A stretch of DNA of 64,000 bases from Nocardioides_C sp963700955 (GCA_963700955.1 CAVOZH010000011.1:558001-622000); one strand, 5' to 3'; positions 51,088 through 59,850 are shown, counted from the first letter of the stretch. Numbers and translations: made by a program. Notes: generated from the sequence alone by a model not told the origin.

Positions 51088-52230
51088 ATGCCAGAACCGA
51101 TCGAGGTACGCAAGGTCCCGATCCTCAACGTCTCCGACGCCGGCGGGCTCGCCGAGCTGATCGACAAGGGCGTCCTCGACGCCGACCGCGTGGTCGCGGT
51201 GATCGGCAAGACCGAGGGCAACGGCGGCGTCAACGACTACACGCGGATCATCGCCGACCGTGCGTTCCGGGAGGTCCTCGTCGAGAAGGGCAGCCGCAGC
51301 GCCGAGGAGGTCAAGCAGGTCCCGATCGTCTGGTCCGGTGGCACCGACGGCGTGATCAGCCCGCACGCCACGATCTTCGCGACCGTGCCCGCCGAGTCCG
51401 CACCGGCCACCGACGAGCCGCGGCTCACCGTGGGCTTCGCGATGAGCGAGCAGCTCCTCCCGGAGGAGATCGGGCGGGTCGAGATGGTCGGCAAGGTCGC
51501 CGACGCCGTGAAGGTCGCCATGGAGCGCGCCGGCATCGAGGACCCCGCCGACGTGCACTACGTGCAGACCAAGACCCCGCTGCTGACCATCCACACCATC
51601 CGCGACGCCAAGAGCCGCGGGAAGACGGTGTGGACCGAGCACACCCACGAGTCGATGGACCTCTCCAACGGGTGCACGGCGCTCGGCATCGCCGTCGCGC
51701 TCGGCGAGATCGACATGCCGCGCAACGAGGACGTCATGCACGACCGGTCGCTGTACTCGTCCGTGGCTTCCTGCTCCAGCGGCGTCGAGCTCGACCAGGC
51801 ACAGGTCGTCGTGGTCGGCAACGCCCCGGGGGTCGGCGGCCGCTACCGCATCGGCCACTCGGTGATGCAGGACGCGCTGGACCAGGACGGGATCTGGGCG
51901 GCGGTCAAGGACGCCGGCCTCGACCTCCCCGAGCGCCCCCACTGGACCGACCTTCAGGGCCGGCTCGTCAACGTCTTCCTCAAGTGCGAGGTCAGCCAGG
52001 ACGGCACCGTCCACGGCCGGCGCAACGCCATGCTCGACGACTCGGACGTGCACTGGCACCGGCAGATCAAGTCCTGTGTCGGTGGCGTGACCGCGGCGGT
52101 CACCGGCGACCCGGCGGTGTTCGTGTCGGTGTCGGCGGCGCACCAGGGGCCCGACGGCGGTGGCCCGGTGGCGGCGATCGTCGACCTCGGGGACGAGCCC
52201 ACCGGCTACGTGCCGCCCTCGAGGGCGTAG
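51088..52230 (+). CDS. ring-opening amidohydrolase, barbiturase/cyanuric acid hydrolase family
   Basis: A 380-aa member of the small AtzD/barbiturase family, which opens six-membered cyclic imides. Its three-fold internal symmetry is visible as repeated Ser-Gly-Gly/Ser-Ser-Gly loops: 'WSGGTDGVISPH' near 83, 'SCSSGVELDQAQVVVVG' near 227 and 'KSCVGGVTAAVTG' near 330. Barbiturase turns barbiturate into ureidomalonate; cyanuric acid hydrolase gives carboxybiuret. The permease, molybdenum hydroxylase and PucR context favours barbiturase. The ATG follows GAGAAGGAG, after a 67-base gap from carbamate kinase. Confidence 0.9.
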   Translation: MPEPIEVRKVPILNVSDAGGLAELIDKGVLDADRVVAVIGKTEGNGGVNDYTRIIADRAFREVLVEKGSRSAEEVKQVPIVWSGGTDGVISPHATIFATVPAESAPATDEPRLTVGFAMSEQLLPEEIGRVEMVGKVADAVKVAMERAGIEDPADVHYVQTKTPLLTIHTIRDAKSRGKTVWTEHTHESMDLSNGCTALGIAVALGEIDMPRNEDVMHDRSLYSSVASCSSGVELDQAQVVVVGNAPGVGGRYRIGHSVMQDALDQDGIWAAVKDAGLDLPERPHWTDLQGRLVNVFLKCEVSQDGTVHGRRNAMLDDSDVHWHRQIKSCVGGVTAAVTGDPAVFVSVSAAHQGPDGGGPVAAIVDLGDEPTGYVPPSRA

Positions 52231-52285
52231 CGCCGGCGCCGGGTGCGCGAGCGTCTGCCCGCGCGGACCCGGCGCAGCCAGGCCG

Positions 52286-53443
52286 CTAACCCTCGTCGAG
52301 CCAGGCCCGCACCGACTCGTTGTGCTCACCGAGCCGGGGCGGGCGGAGGTGCTTCTCCCGCGCGCCGGCGTAGGCGTTCTCGTCGAACCGCAGCGGCGGG
52401 CCAGGCAGCGAGACGGTGCCGAGGTCGGGGTGCTCCACGTCGATGAGCAGGCCCTGGGACAGGGTCTGCTCCCAGGTGTAGGTGTCGTCGAGCGTGCGCA
52501 CCTTCCCGGCCGGGATCCCGACCTCGTCGAGCCGGGCGAGCCAGGACTCGGCGGCGTCGGTGGCCAGGACGCGCTCGATGTCGCCGACCAGGTCGTCGCG
52601 GAGGTTCACCCGGTCCCGGTTCGTCGCGTACCTCGGATCGTCGATGCCGAGCAGCGCCGAGAGCACCCGCCACTGGTTCTCGCTGCCGCACGCGATCTGG
52701 ATCGGTGAGTCGGCCGTGTGGAACAGCCCGTAGGGCGCGATGGCGGGGTGGTGGTTCCCCATCGCCCGGGGTACCTCACCGGCCACGGTCCACCGGGTTC
52801 CCTGGAACGCGTGCACGCCCACGACCGCCGCGAGGAGGCTGGTGCGCACGACGCGGCCACGTCCCGTGCTCTGCCGCTCGTGCAGCGCCGCGAGGATGCC
52901 GTAGGCGCCGTACATGCCGGCGAGCAGGTCACCGATCGGCACCCCGACCTTCGTCGGCTCGTCGGGCGAGGGGCCGGTGATCGACATGAGGCCGGCCTCG
53001 CCCTGCGCGATCTGGTCGTACCCCGCACGGCCGCCCTCGGGGCCGTCGTGGCCGAACCCGGTGATCGACAAGACGACCAGTCGCGGGTTGATCTCGTGCA
53101 GCCGCTCGACCGAGAAGCCGAGGCGGTCCAGGACGCCGGTGCGGAAGTTCTCCAGCAGTACGTCGGCGCGCGCAACCAGCCGGGTCAGGAGCTCCTTGCC
53201 CTCGGGCGACTTCAGGTCCGCGGTGACCGACTCCTTGTTGCGGTTGCACGACATGAAGTACGTCGACTCCGGGGCCTCGTCGGGTCCGACGAAGGGCGGC
53301 CCCCAGGTGCGTGACTCGTCGCCGTCCGGGCTCTCGACCTTGATCACGCGCGCCCCGAGGTCGCCGAGCATCATGCCGGCGTGGGGACCGGCGAGCGCAC
53401 GGGTCAGATCGATGACGACGAGGTCGGACAGCAGCTCGGGCAT
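52286..53443 (-). CDS. class III (CaiB/BaiF) CoA-transferase
   Basis: A 385-aa CaiB/BaiF family enzyme with the intertwined-ring fold. The catalytic Asp lies in 'VPIGDLLAGMYG' near residue 169, as in formyl-CoA transferase. Also visible are 'DLTRALAGPHAGMMLGDLGARVIKVE' style N-terminal strand blocks and 'SCNRNKESVTADL'. It is transcribed toward the barbiturase operon and ends 55 bases from it. In context it could activate malonate to malonyl-CoA, though oxalate, malate or other dicarboxylates are possible. Confidence 0.9.
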   Translation of the reverse strand: MPELLSDLVVIDLTRALAGPHAGMMLGDLGARVIKVESPDGDESRTWGPPFVGPDEAPESTYFMSCNRNKESVTADLKSPEGKELLTRLVARADVLLENFRTGVLDRLGFSVERLHEINPRLVVLSITGFGHDGPEGGRAGYDQIAQGEAGLMSITGPSPDEPTKVGVPIGDLLAGMYGAYGILAALHERQSTGRGRVVRTSLLAAVVGVHAFQGTRWTVAGEVPRAMGNHHPAIAPYGLFHTADSPIQIACGSENQWRVLSALLGIDDPRYATNRDRVNLRDDLVGDIERVLATDAAESWLARLDEVGIPAGKVRTLDDTYTWEQTLSQGLLIDVEHPDLGTVSLPGPPLRFDENAYAGAREKHLRPPRLGEHNESVRAWLDEG

Positions 53444-53572
53444 GACCGCATTCGATCACGCGACCGGGCCGCGACGAAGGTTTATCCACGCCGCCCTTCG
53501 GTTACGACCAGCCCTTGGCCGGGCACGACGCAGCCAACGCCGTGCTCACGTCGCAACCCGAGGAGGACCAGC

Positions 53573-54196
53573 ATGGCCACGAACGTGAACGTCGCCGTCA
53601 TCTACTACTCGTCGACCGGCACCACCCATGAGATGGCAGAGCGTCTGAGCCAGACCGCCGAGAAGGCCGGCGCGGAGGTCCGGCTGCGCAAGGTCGCCGA
53701 GCTCGCGCCCGACGAGGTGATCAGCTCCGTCCCCGGCTGGGCGCAGCATCAGCAGGAGACCCAGGACATCGCGGTCGCCTCACCCGACGACGTGGTGTGG
53801 GCCGACGTGGTGCTCCTCGGCTCGCCGACCCGGTTCGGCAATGTCGCCGCCCAGCTCAAGCAGTTCATCGACACGCTGGGGCCGCAGTGGGGACAGGGCC
53901 GGCTCGCCGACAAGGTGTACGCCGGGTTCACCTCGACGAAGACCGTGCACGGCGGCCAGGAGTCCACCCTCCTCGCGCTCTACAACACGATCCACCACTT
54001 CGGTGGGCTGATCGTCTCCCCGGGGTACACCGACCCGGTGAAGTTCGCCGACGGCAACCCGTACGGCGTCGGTCACGTGACCGGGCCGAACGGTGACGTC
54101 GAGCTCGACTCCGCGGCGCTCAACGCTCTCGACCACATGGCCGAGCGCGCTGTCGAGGTGGCCCGCAGGTTGAAGGAGGGCGGCCGGGCCGCGTGA
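53573..54196 (+). CDS. wrbA: WrbA-type NAD(P)H:quinone oxidoreductase
   Basis: A 207-aa flavodoxin-fold protein. The FMN-phosphate loop 'YYSSTGTTHEMA' lies at the N-terminus, 'LGSPTRFGNVAAQLKQFID' and 'TSTKTVHGGQESTLLALYNT' are the WrbA hallmarks, and the length fits. It performs two-electron quinone reduction and protects against redox cycling. AGGAGG precedes the ATG. Two hairpins follow the stop codon. Confidence 0.95.
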   Translation: MATNVNVAVIYYSSTGTTHEMAERLSQTAEKAGAEVRLRKVAELAPDEVISSVPGWAQHQQETQDIAVASPDDVVWADVVLLGSPTRFGNVAAQLKQFIDTLGPQWGQGRLADKVYAGFTSTKTVHGGQESTLLALYNTIHHFGGLIVSPGYTDPVKFADGNPYGVGHVTGPNGDVELDSAALNALDHMAERAVEVARRLKEGGRAA

Positions 54197-54240
54197 CCCT
54201 CCGGGTCACCTGTCGCTCCGGGCTCACACCCGGAGCGCTT
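54193..54240 (+). terminator. tandem hairpins after wrbA
   Basis: GTGACCC-TCC-GGGTCAC (54193-54209) overlaps the wrbA stop codon and is followed by a stronger hairpin CGCTCCGGG/CCCGGAGCG (54214-54222 and 54229-54237) then CTT. This probably ends the wrbA transcript before the HAD gene. Confidence 0.7.
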
Positions 54241-54271
54241 GGCGCTGCGGGAACGGGGCACACCACAGGGC

Positions 54272-54937
54272 ATGAACGACCTGCGGCCCGGAGTCCTGTT
54301 CGACGTCGACGGCACCCTGCTCGACACCAACTACCTGCACGTCCTCGCCTGGTGGCAGGCGATGAACGACGCCGGTCACGAGGGCGTCTCGATGGCGGCG
54401 ATCCATCGCTCCATCGGGATCGCGAGCGAGGGTCTCGTCCAGCGGCTGCTCGGCAGGGAGGACCAGAAGGCGGTCGAGGCGCACTCGGAGCGCTACGAGG
54501 CGCTGCGCGACCAGGTGACGGCGTTCCCGCGCACGGCCGAGCTCGTGCAGCGGTGCGCCGAGGCCGGGTTCGTCCCCGTCCTGGCCACGAGCGGCAAGGA
54601 GGACGACCTGGAGTGGATGCTCCCGGCGATCGGCGCGCAGGGCGCCTTCGCCGGCGCCACCACCTCCTCCGACGTCGAGGACGGCAAGCCGGCGCCCGAC
54701 CTGCTGACCACCGCCACCGCGCAGCACCGGCTGGACCCCGAGCGGTCCGTCGTTCTCGGCGACACGGTCTGGGACGTCAAGGCCGCGGAGAAGGCCGGGC
54801 TGCCCTGCATCGCGTTGACCTGTGGCGGGATCTCGGAGGAGGAGCTCCGAGAGGCGGGCGCCACGGAGGTGTACGCCGACCCGGCCGATCTCCTCGACCA
54901 CTTCGACAGCTCGCTGCTGGGCGGGCGCAGACCCTGA
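54272..54937 (+). CDS. HAD superfamily phosphatase
   Basis: A 221-aa HAD hydrolase of the beta-phosphoglucomutase/phosphoglycolate phosphatase type. Motif I is 'FDVDGTLLDTN' (nucleophile Asp near residue 10), motif II 'LATSGKEDD', motif III 'GKPAPDLL', motif IV 'VVLGDTVWDVKAA'. A helical cap lies between motifs I and II. The substrate cannot be named. The ATG was chosen close to motif I; no strong ribosome site is seen. The next 205 bases are empty of recognisable features. Confidence 0.88.
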   Translation: MNDLRPGVLFDVDGTLLDTNYLHVLAWWQAMNDAGHEGVSMAAIHRSIGIASEGLVQRLLGREDQKAVEAHSERYEALRDQVTAFPRTAELVQRCAEAGFVPVLATSGKEDDLEWMLPAIGAQGAFAGATTSSDVEDGKPAPDLLTTATAQHRLDPERSVVLGDTVWDVKAAEKAGLPCIALTCGGISEEELREAGATEVYADPADLLDHFDSSLLGGRRP

Positions 54938-55142
54938 CCGGGACCTTCGTCCTGCTTTGAGAGGCCCTCGGACCACTGCGGTGGGACCGCCCGCGAGATT
55001 GAATGAGGGCAGCGAGGAGAGCTCATCCGGACACGGAAGCGGCAGTTCCGCAGTCGGGGTTCAGAGTCCGTGCATAAGGATCGGGTTCTCCTCGCTCCTT
55101 GTCTGTCCCAGGAGGGTCCCCGTCCGATGATCGAGAACTCTG

Positions 55143-55607
55143 ATGTGTGAGTACTGCGGCTGCCGCCAGCTGGAGCCGATCGCCGAGCTGATGGACCAGC
55201 ACGACTCCCTGATCGAGATCGCCGGTGACCTACGTCGTGCCCTGGTCGAGGGCGACGCCGCTCGTGCGCTGACCAAGCGCGACGAGCTGGTCGACCTGCT
55301 GGGCCGGCACACCAGCGTCGAGGAGGCGGGCATCTTCGCGGCACTCAAGGACCAAGGCGACTACGTCGAACAGGTCGACGCCCTGGAGGGCGAGCACGTC
55401 TCGCTCGACGAGGCCGTGGCGGGACTCGACCCGGCTGCTCCGGGTGTGGTCGCCGTGCTCGACGCACTCGTCGCGGACCTCTCTGAGCACATCGACAAGG
55501 AGAACAACGGCATCTTCCCCGTCACGGTTGTGACGCTCGGAGCCACCGGCTGGGGAGTGGTCGAGAGCGCTCACGAGCAATCCGGACGAACCCGGCATCT
55601 CACCTAG
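55143..55607 (+). CDS. hemerythrin-domain protein
   Basis: A 154-aa four-helix hemerythrin HHE-type protein. Candidate di-iron ligands are His in 'MDQHDSLIE', His/Glu in 'GRHTSVEEAGIF', His in 'GEHVSLDEA' and His/Glu in 'EHIDKENNGIFP'. The N-terminus 'CEYCGCR' is a Cys-rich knuckle often seen in actinobacterial versions. Such proteins sense or handle oxygen, nitric oxide or iron. It lies directly before two membrane/copper genes. Confidence 0.85.
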   Translation: MCEYCGCRQLEPIAELMDQHDSLIEIAGDLRRALVEGDAARALTKRDELVDLLGRHTSVEEAGIFAALKDQGDYVEQVDALEGEHVSLDEAVAGLDPAAPGVVAVLDALVADLSEHIDKENNGIFPVTVVTLGATGWGVVESAHEQSGRTRHLT

Positions 55608-55728
55608 TCACTCTGAACCATCTTTGACGGCCCACGCCTGAAACCACGTCGACGGTCAGGCGAGGCACCCCTAACCTCGAAAAACCTCGGCGCAACGGTG
55701 CGCCCGGTTTGATGAGGGAGTCAACACA

Positions 55729-56205
55729 ATGAGGACTGCTTACAAGGTTCTCGCCTGGTTGGTCGCACTCGAGGTCGTCATCCAGGCAGCTCTGATGGTG
55801 TGGGCCATCGCGGGCCTCGGCATCTGGGTCGACACCAACGGCGGCGTCCTGGACAAGGCCGCCATGGAGAGCAACGAGACGCTCTTCCCAGAGCTCGCCG
55901 GACTCGTGCTCCACGGCATGAACGGGACGATGCTCATCCCCGCGCTGGCGCTGATCCTGCTGATCGTGTCGTTCTTCGCCAAGGTGCCCGGCGGCATCAA
56001 GTGGGCGGGCTTCGTCCTGCTCGCGGTCGTGGTCCAGGTCGCGCTCGGCATCTTCGGACACGAGCTCGCGATCTCCGGCATGTTCCACGGCATCAACGCG
56101 CTGATCCTGTTCTCGGTCGCGACGATGGCGGGCGTGCGTGCCCACCGCTCCGAGAAGCTCGGCCGCACCACCACGACGTCCGCGGGTGAGCCCGAGCTGG
56201 TCTGA
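55729..56205 (+). CDS. four-helix membrane protein of unknown function
   Basis: A 158-aa protein with four transmembrane helices. His residues recur at matching depths ('LVLHGMNGTMLIP', 'FGHELAISGMFHGINAL'), a pattern that could bind heme, as in cytochrome b561-like bundles. I recognise no family with certainty. A ribosome site GAGGGAG precedes the ATG. It is 31 bases upstream of the multicopper oxidase and probably co-transcribed, suggesting a redox partnership. Confidence 0.75.
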   Translation: MRTAYKVLAWLVALEVVIQAALMVWAIAGLGIWVDTNGGVLDKAAMESNETLFPELAGLVLHGMNGTMLIPALALILLIVSFFAKVPGGIKWAGFVLLAVVVQVALGIFGHELAISGMFHGINALILFSVATMAGVRAHRSEKLGRTTTTSAGEPELV

Positions 56206-56236
56206 GCACTCCGTCAACGTCGTCGTAGGGCAGTCC

Positions 56237-57748
56237 ATGAGTAGTCGTCTCCGGTTGCTCCTGGCCTGCCTTGCGACGGCCGTGCTCGTCGTACCGCTCG
56301 GGTGGCTGTGGTGGTCGAGCCTGATGCCCGGCGAGTACTCCGTCATGGACATGGGGTACGCCGACCTCGGTGGCGGCCCGGACCTCACCCCCGCGGCCGG
56401 TCACGAGGGCCATGAGGGGACCGGCGATGCCGGGATGGACATGTCCGGGGCCGTGGACATCTCTACGCTGGTCGCCGCCAAGGGGACGCCCGACGTACGT
56501 CTCGACCTCACCGCCCGCGAGGAACGGTTCACCCTCGGCTCCGGCCGGAAGGTCGACGGGTACACGTTGAACGGCTCCTCCCCCGGTCCCACGCTGCATG
56601 CCACGCAGGGCGACCTGGTCGAGGTCCGCCTCACCAACGAGAACATCGCCGCGGGGATCACCCTCCACTGGCACGGGATCGACGTCCCCAACGCCATGGA
56701 CGGCGTCGCCGGAGTCACCCAGGACGCCGTCGGCAAGGGCGAGAGCTTCACCTACCGCTTCGTCGCCAAGCAGGCCGGCACGTACTGGTACCACTCCCAC
56801 CAGGTCTCGCACGAGCAGGTTCGCCGCGGCCTCTTCGGTGCGGTGGTCGTAGAGCCGGCTGGCCGGGCGCCCAGGGGCTCGGGCGCCGGAGCGGCTGTCG
56901 ACGTCGAGGCGGTCAACCACCTGTACGACGGTCAGCGGACCGTCAACGGCCGGCAGGGGAACGTCCCCGTCGAGGCCGAACCCGGGACGACCGCCCGGGT
57001 CCGGGTGGTCAACACCGACAACGGGCCGATCACCACGTGGGTCAGCGGGGCGGCCTACCGGGTGATCGCCGTCGACGGGACCGACCTCGTCGACCCCGAA
57101 CCGGTGTCCGGGAAGGCCCTGGTCGTCACTGCCGGAGGTCGCGCCGACCTCGAGGTCGTCGTCCCGGAGCACGGAGCCCGCGTCGAGCTCGGCGGCAACG
57201 CGATCGTGCTGGGACCCAGCGGAGCAGACGTCACAGCGGAGAAGGCGCCGACCGCCTTCGTGGACCTGCTGACCTACGGCTCCCCGGCGCCGACCGGGAT
57301 CGACCCGGCGAAGGCGGACCGGAGGTTCGACTACGTCATCGGCAGGCGACCCGGCTTTCACGACGGCCGGCCGGGGATCTGGTGGACCATCAACGGGCAC
57401 CTGTGGCCCAACGTGCCGATGTACACGGTCCGCGAGGGCGACCTCGTCGTGTTCGCGATCCGGAACAAGAGCGGCGACGTGCACCCGATGCACCTGCACG
57501 GCCACCACGCGCTGGTGCTCAGCCGCGACGGCAAGCCTTCGACCGGCAGCCCGTGGTGGGTCGACTCGCTGAACGTCCGCGACGGCGAGACCTACGAGAT
57601 CGCCTTCCGCGCCGACAACCCGGGCGTGTGGATGGACCACTGCCACAACCTGCCGCACGCGGCCGAGGGGCTCGTGGCCCACCTGATGTACGCCGGGTAC
57701 GAGACGCCGTTCACCATCGGCGGCCAGGACGAGAACGACCCGGAGTGA
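56237..57748 (+). CDS. membrane-anchored multicopper oxidase
   Basis: A 503-aa multicopper oxidase. An N-terminal helix (about 5-27) serves as anchor or uncleaved signal, followed by a Met/His-rich segment ('GHEGHEGTGDAGMDMSG') and three cupredoxin domains. All copper sites are intact: 'LHWHGI', 'YWYHSH', 'HPMHLHGHH' and 'MDHCHNLPHAAEGLVAHLMY' with the T1 Cys. Likely roles are cuprous or ferrous oxidation or phenol oxidation. It follows the four-helix membrane protein. Confidence 0.93.
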   Translation: MSSRLRLLLACLATAVLVVPLGWLWWSSLMPGEYSVMDMGYADLGGGPDLTPAAGHEGHEGTGDAGMDMSGAVDISTLVAAKGTPDVRLDLTAREERFTLGSGRKVDGYTLNGSSPGPTLHATQGDLVEVRLTNENIAAGITLHWHGIDVPNAMDGVAGVTQDAVGKGESFTYRFVAKQAGTYWYHSHQVSHEQVRRGLFGAVVVEPAGRAPRGSGAGAAVDVEAVNHLYDGQRTVNGRQGNVPVEAEPGTTARVRVVNTDNGPITTWVSGAAYRVIAVDGTDLVDPEPVSGKALVVTAGGRADLEVVVPEHGARVELGGNAIVLGPSGADVTAEKAPTAFVDLLTYGSPAPTGIDPAKADRRFDYVIGRRPGFHDGRPGIWWTINGHLWPNVPMYTVREGDLVVFAIRNKSGDVHPMHLHGHHALVLSRDGKPSTGSPWWVDSLNVRDGETYEIAFRADNPGVWMDHCHNLPHAAEGLVAHLMYAGYETPFTIGGQDENDPE

Positions 57749-57753
57749 CCCGG

Positions 57754-57789
57754 CCCGGTGTCGACCCGGTGTCGACCCGGTGTCGACCC
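57754..57789. repeat. 11-bp tandem repeat, just over three copies
   Basis: The unit CCCGGTGTCGA repeats head to tail three times plus three bases, in the gap between the multicopper oxidase and the convergent signal peptidase gene. Each unit holds a GTCGAC site. The 11-base period is near one helical turn. Confidence 0.85.
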
Positions 57790-57876
57790 AGGACCCCCTG
57801 GGTCAGCGGGCGGCCCCGGCGTACTCCTCCTCGTGCGCACGGTCGTCGGCGGCGGCCGCGCCGGAGACCGGGCGGG

Positions 57877-58542
57877 TCAGCGTGTGGTCACGACGGACGT
57901 GTCCGGGTGCGGGAGGACCTCGAACCTGTTGGCCGGCCAGACGATGGCCCAGACCTTGCCGACGATGTCCTCGGTCGGCACGAACCCGTGCCCCGGGTCG
58001 TTCTGGTGGTACCTCGAGTCCTGGCTGTTCGAGCGGTTGTCGCCCATGACCCAGACCGCGTTGTCGGGTACGACGACGTCGAACACCCGCTCGGACGGCT
58101 TGGTGCCCTTGGGGAGGTACTCGTGCTCGTCGAGCGGCTTGCCGTTGACCGTGACCCGGCCCTGCTTGTCGCAGCACACGACGTGGTCGCCGCCGACCCC
58201 GATCACGCGCTTCACGAGGTGCCCGCCCTCGGGATAGAGGCCCATCACGGACAGGAGCTTCTGCATGGGCGTCGGGTTCGGGGCCGCGCCGAGCCAACCG
58301 CCCGGGTCCTTGAACACGACCACGTCACCGCGGTCGACGGTGCCGTCCCACATCGAGATCTTCTCGACCAGGATCCGGTCGTCCTCGATGAGCCCGGGGT
58401 GCATCGACGCGGAGGGGACGAAGAACATCTGGACGAAGAAGGCCTTGATGACGATCGACGTCACCAGTGCCACGCCGAGAAGCACGAGCGTCTCTTGCCA
58501 CCAGTTCAGCTTCTTGCGCTCGCGGCGGCGTCGGCCTCCCAT
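57877..58542 (-). CDS. lepB: signal peptidase I
   Basis: A 221-aa type I signal peptidase that removes signal peptides from exported proteins. One N-terminal helix (about 18-40) precedes the catalytic Ser46 in 'PSASMHPGL', and the general base Lys111 lies in 'HLVKRVIGVGGD'. Boxes D and E ('VWVMGDNRSNSQDSR') are present. A small insert with 'VVCCDKQG' contains two adjacent cysteines. I took the second in-frame ATG, giving a short basic leader; the longer form adds 14 residues. Confidence 0.95.
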   Translation of the reverse strand: MGGRRRRERKKLNWWQETLVLLGVALVTSIVIKAFFVQMFFVPSASMHPGLIEDDRILVEKISMWDGTVDRGDVVVFKDPGGWLGAAPNPTPMQKLLSVMGLYPEGGHLVKRVIGVGGDHVVCCDKQGRVTVNGKPLDEHEYLPKGTKPSERVFDVVVPDNAVWVMGDNRSNSQDSRYHQNDPGHGFVPTEDIVGKVWAIVWPANRFEVLPHPDTSVVTTR

Positions 58543-58663
58543 GGCGGGAACTGTACCTGCCGACCTGGAACGGGGTGACCACAAGCGGCGCAGAGGCCTG
58601 CCCGGTCAGCCGCGGGAGCAGCACACGCGCACGATCGCTGCGATGGCCGGATGCCGGGACGGC

Positions 58664-58909
58664 TCAGGCGGGCCCGCCCATGTCGGGCATGCCCTCGACC
58701 TTGTCCGCGCTCGCCGCAGGCCCACCGGAGGGCTCGTCGCTGTCGTCGGGGTCCTTCGCGAGCGGGTTGTCGTCGCTGGGCCGGAGGTCGTCGGGGAGGT
58801 CCTCGTCGGGGATCAGCCCGCGTTCGGGCCGCTCGTGCTTGGCAAGGTCCCGCGTGGAGTCGGTGTCGCCCTGCTGGTCCGGGTTCGGTTCGTGCTCGGA
58901 TTCGCTCAT
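58664..58909 (-). CDS. small acidic protein of unknown function
   Basis: An 81-aa hydrophilic protein very rich in Asp, Glu, Pro and Ser with no predicted structure or membrane segment. Coding status is supported by biased composition and a frame free of Arg-rich artefact, but the ribosome site is weak. It lies between lepB and the fasciclin lipoprotein on the same strand. Confidence 0.5.
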   Translation of the reverse strand: MSESEHEPNPDQQGDTDSTRDLAKHERPERGLIPDEDLPDDLRPSDDNPLAKDPDDSDEPSGGPAASADKVEGMPDMGGPA

Positions 58910-58961
58910 GCGCCCGTCGTACCCCAGGCGGGCAGGTCCACGCCAGCCCCCTGGACGCGCA

Positions 58962-58991
58962 GTGGCCCCCGACCGTCCGGTCGGGGGCCAC
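58962..58991 (-). terminator. strong hairpin after the fasciclin gene
   Basis: Twelve-base arms GTGGCCCCCGAC and GTCGGGGGCCAC, extended by one C-G pair, close a four-base loop. It lies 20 bases beyond the fasciclin stop codon. There is no T tract. Confidence 0.8.
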
Positions 58992-59011
58992 GAGCCTCGG
59001 AGGAGGCGAGG

Positions 59012-59686
59012 TCACATCTTCGGCATGAGCACCGAGTCGATGAGGTAGACCGTCGCGTTGGCGGTCTGCACGCCGCCGCAGATCACGTTGGCGCCGTTGA
59101 CCTTCAGGTTGTCGCCGGAGCCGGTGACCTTGACGGTGCCGCCCTGCACGGTGGTCTGCTCGCCTGCGATGTCCGACGGGGCGATCCGACCGGGGACGAC
59201 GTGGTAGGTCAGCACGGCCGAGAGCGTGTCCGCGTTCTTCGGCTGCGCCAGCGAGGTCACCGTCTGCTTCGGGAGCTTGCCGAACGCGGCGTCGACCGGC
59301 GCGAACACCGTGAACTCGTCTCCGTTGAGGGTGTCCACGAGGTCCACCTTCGGGTTGAGCTTGCCCGAGACCGCCGCAACGAGCGTCTTGAGCAGCGGGT
59401 TGTTGCTCGCGGCTACGGCGACCGGGTCCTGAGCCATCCCGGCTACCGAGCCCGCGCCGTCCGGCACCGCCTTCGCGTAGTCGGCACAGCCCGGTCCGAC
59501 CAGGTCGGCCGCCGGGTCGGCGTCCCCGCTCATCGCATCCGAGGACGAGTCGTCCTTGGGGGTCTGCTCGGTCGTGGAGGTCTTGGTCGAGGCCTGGGAG
59601 GTCTCGGCGTCGGAGCCACAGGCGGCCGTCATCGAGAGCGCGGAGACTGCCGCGACGGCGATCGCGACGGATCTGATCGAGCGCAT
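59012..59686 (-). CDS. fasciclin-domain lipoprotein
   Basis: A 224-aa exported lipoprotein with lipobox 'MTAAC' followed by a Ser/Thr/Asp-rich linker of about 50 residues and one fasciclin (FAS1) domain ('DEFTVFAPVDAAFGKLP', 'VLTYHVVPGRI', 'VNGANVICGGVQTANATVYLIDSVLMP'). It resembles mycobacterial MPT83/MPT70. FAS1 domains mediate adhesion or carbohydrate/protein binding. AAGGGAAG precedes the ATG. It lies downstream of the molybdopterin oxidoreductase, on the same strand. Confidence 0.92.
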   Translation of the reverse strand: MRSIRSVAIAVAAVSALSMTAACGSDAETSQASTKTSTTEQTPKDDSSSDAMSGDADPAADLVGPGCADYAKAVPDGAGSVAGMAQDPVAVAASNNPLLKTLVAAVSGKLNPKVDLVDTLNGDEFTVFAPVDAAFGKLPKQTVTSLAQPKNADTLSAVLTYHVVPGRIAPSDIAGEQTTVQGGTVKVTGSGDNLKVNGANVICGGVQTANATVYLIDSVLMPKM

Positions 59687-59850
59687 GGTGCTTCCCTTCG
59701 GTTGGGTGTGTTGGGATCGGGTGGTGCTGTGGCGGCCGGCCGGTTTCGCCTTGTACTGCTGGGAGTTCGGTGCGGTGCAGGGTGCGGATTGGTGGCGTCC
59801 GGGTTCCTGTCCGTGTGGACTCGGTGCCTTGCGGGCGCGTCGTCGCCGGG

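Noticed and set aside
53482..53490. Second DnaA box
   Set aside because: It has one mismatch to consensus, stands alone, and lies 53 kb from the other box between unrelated genes.
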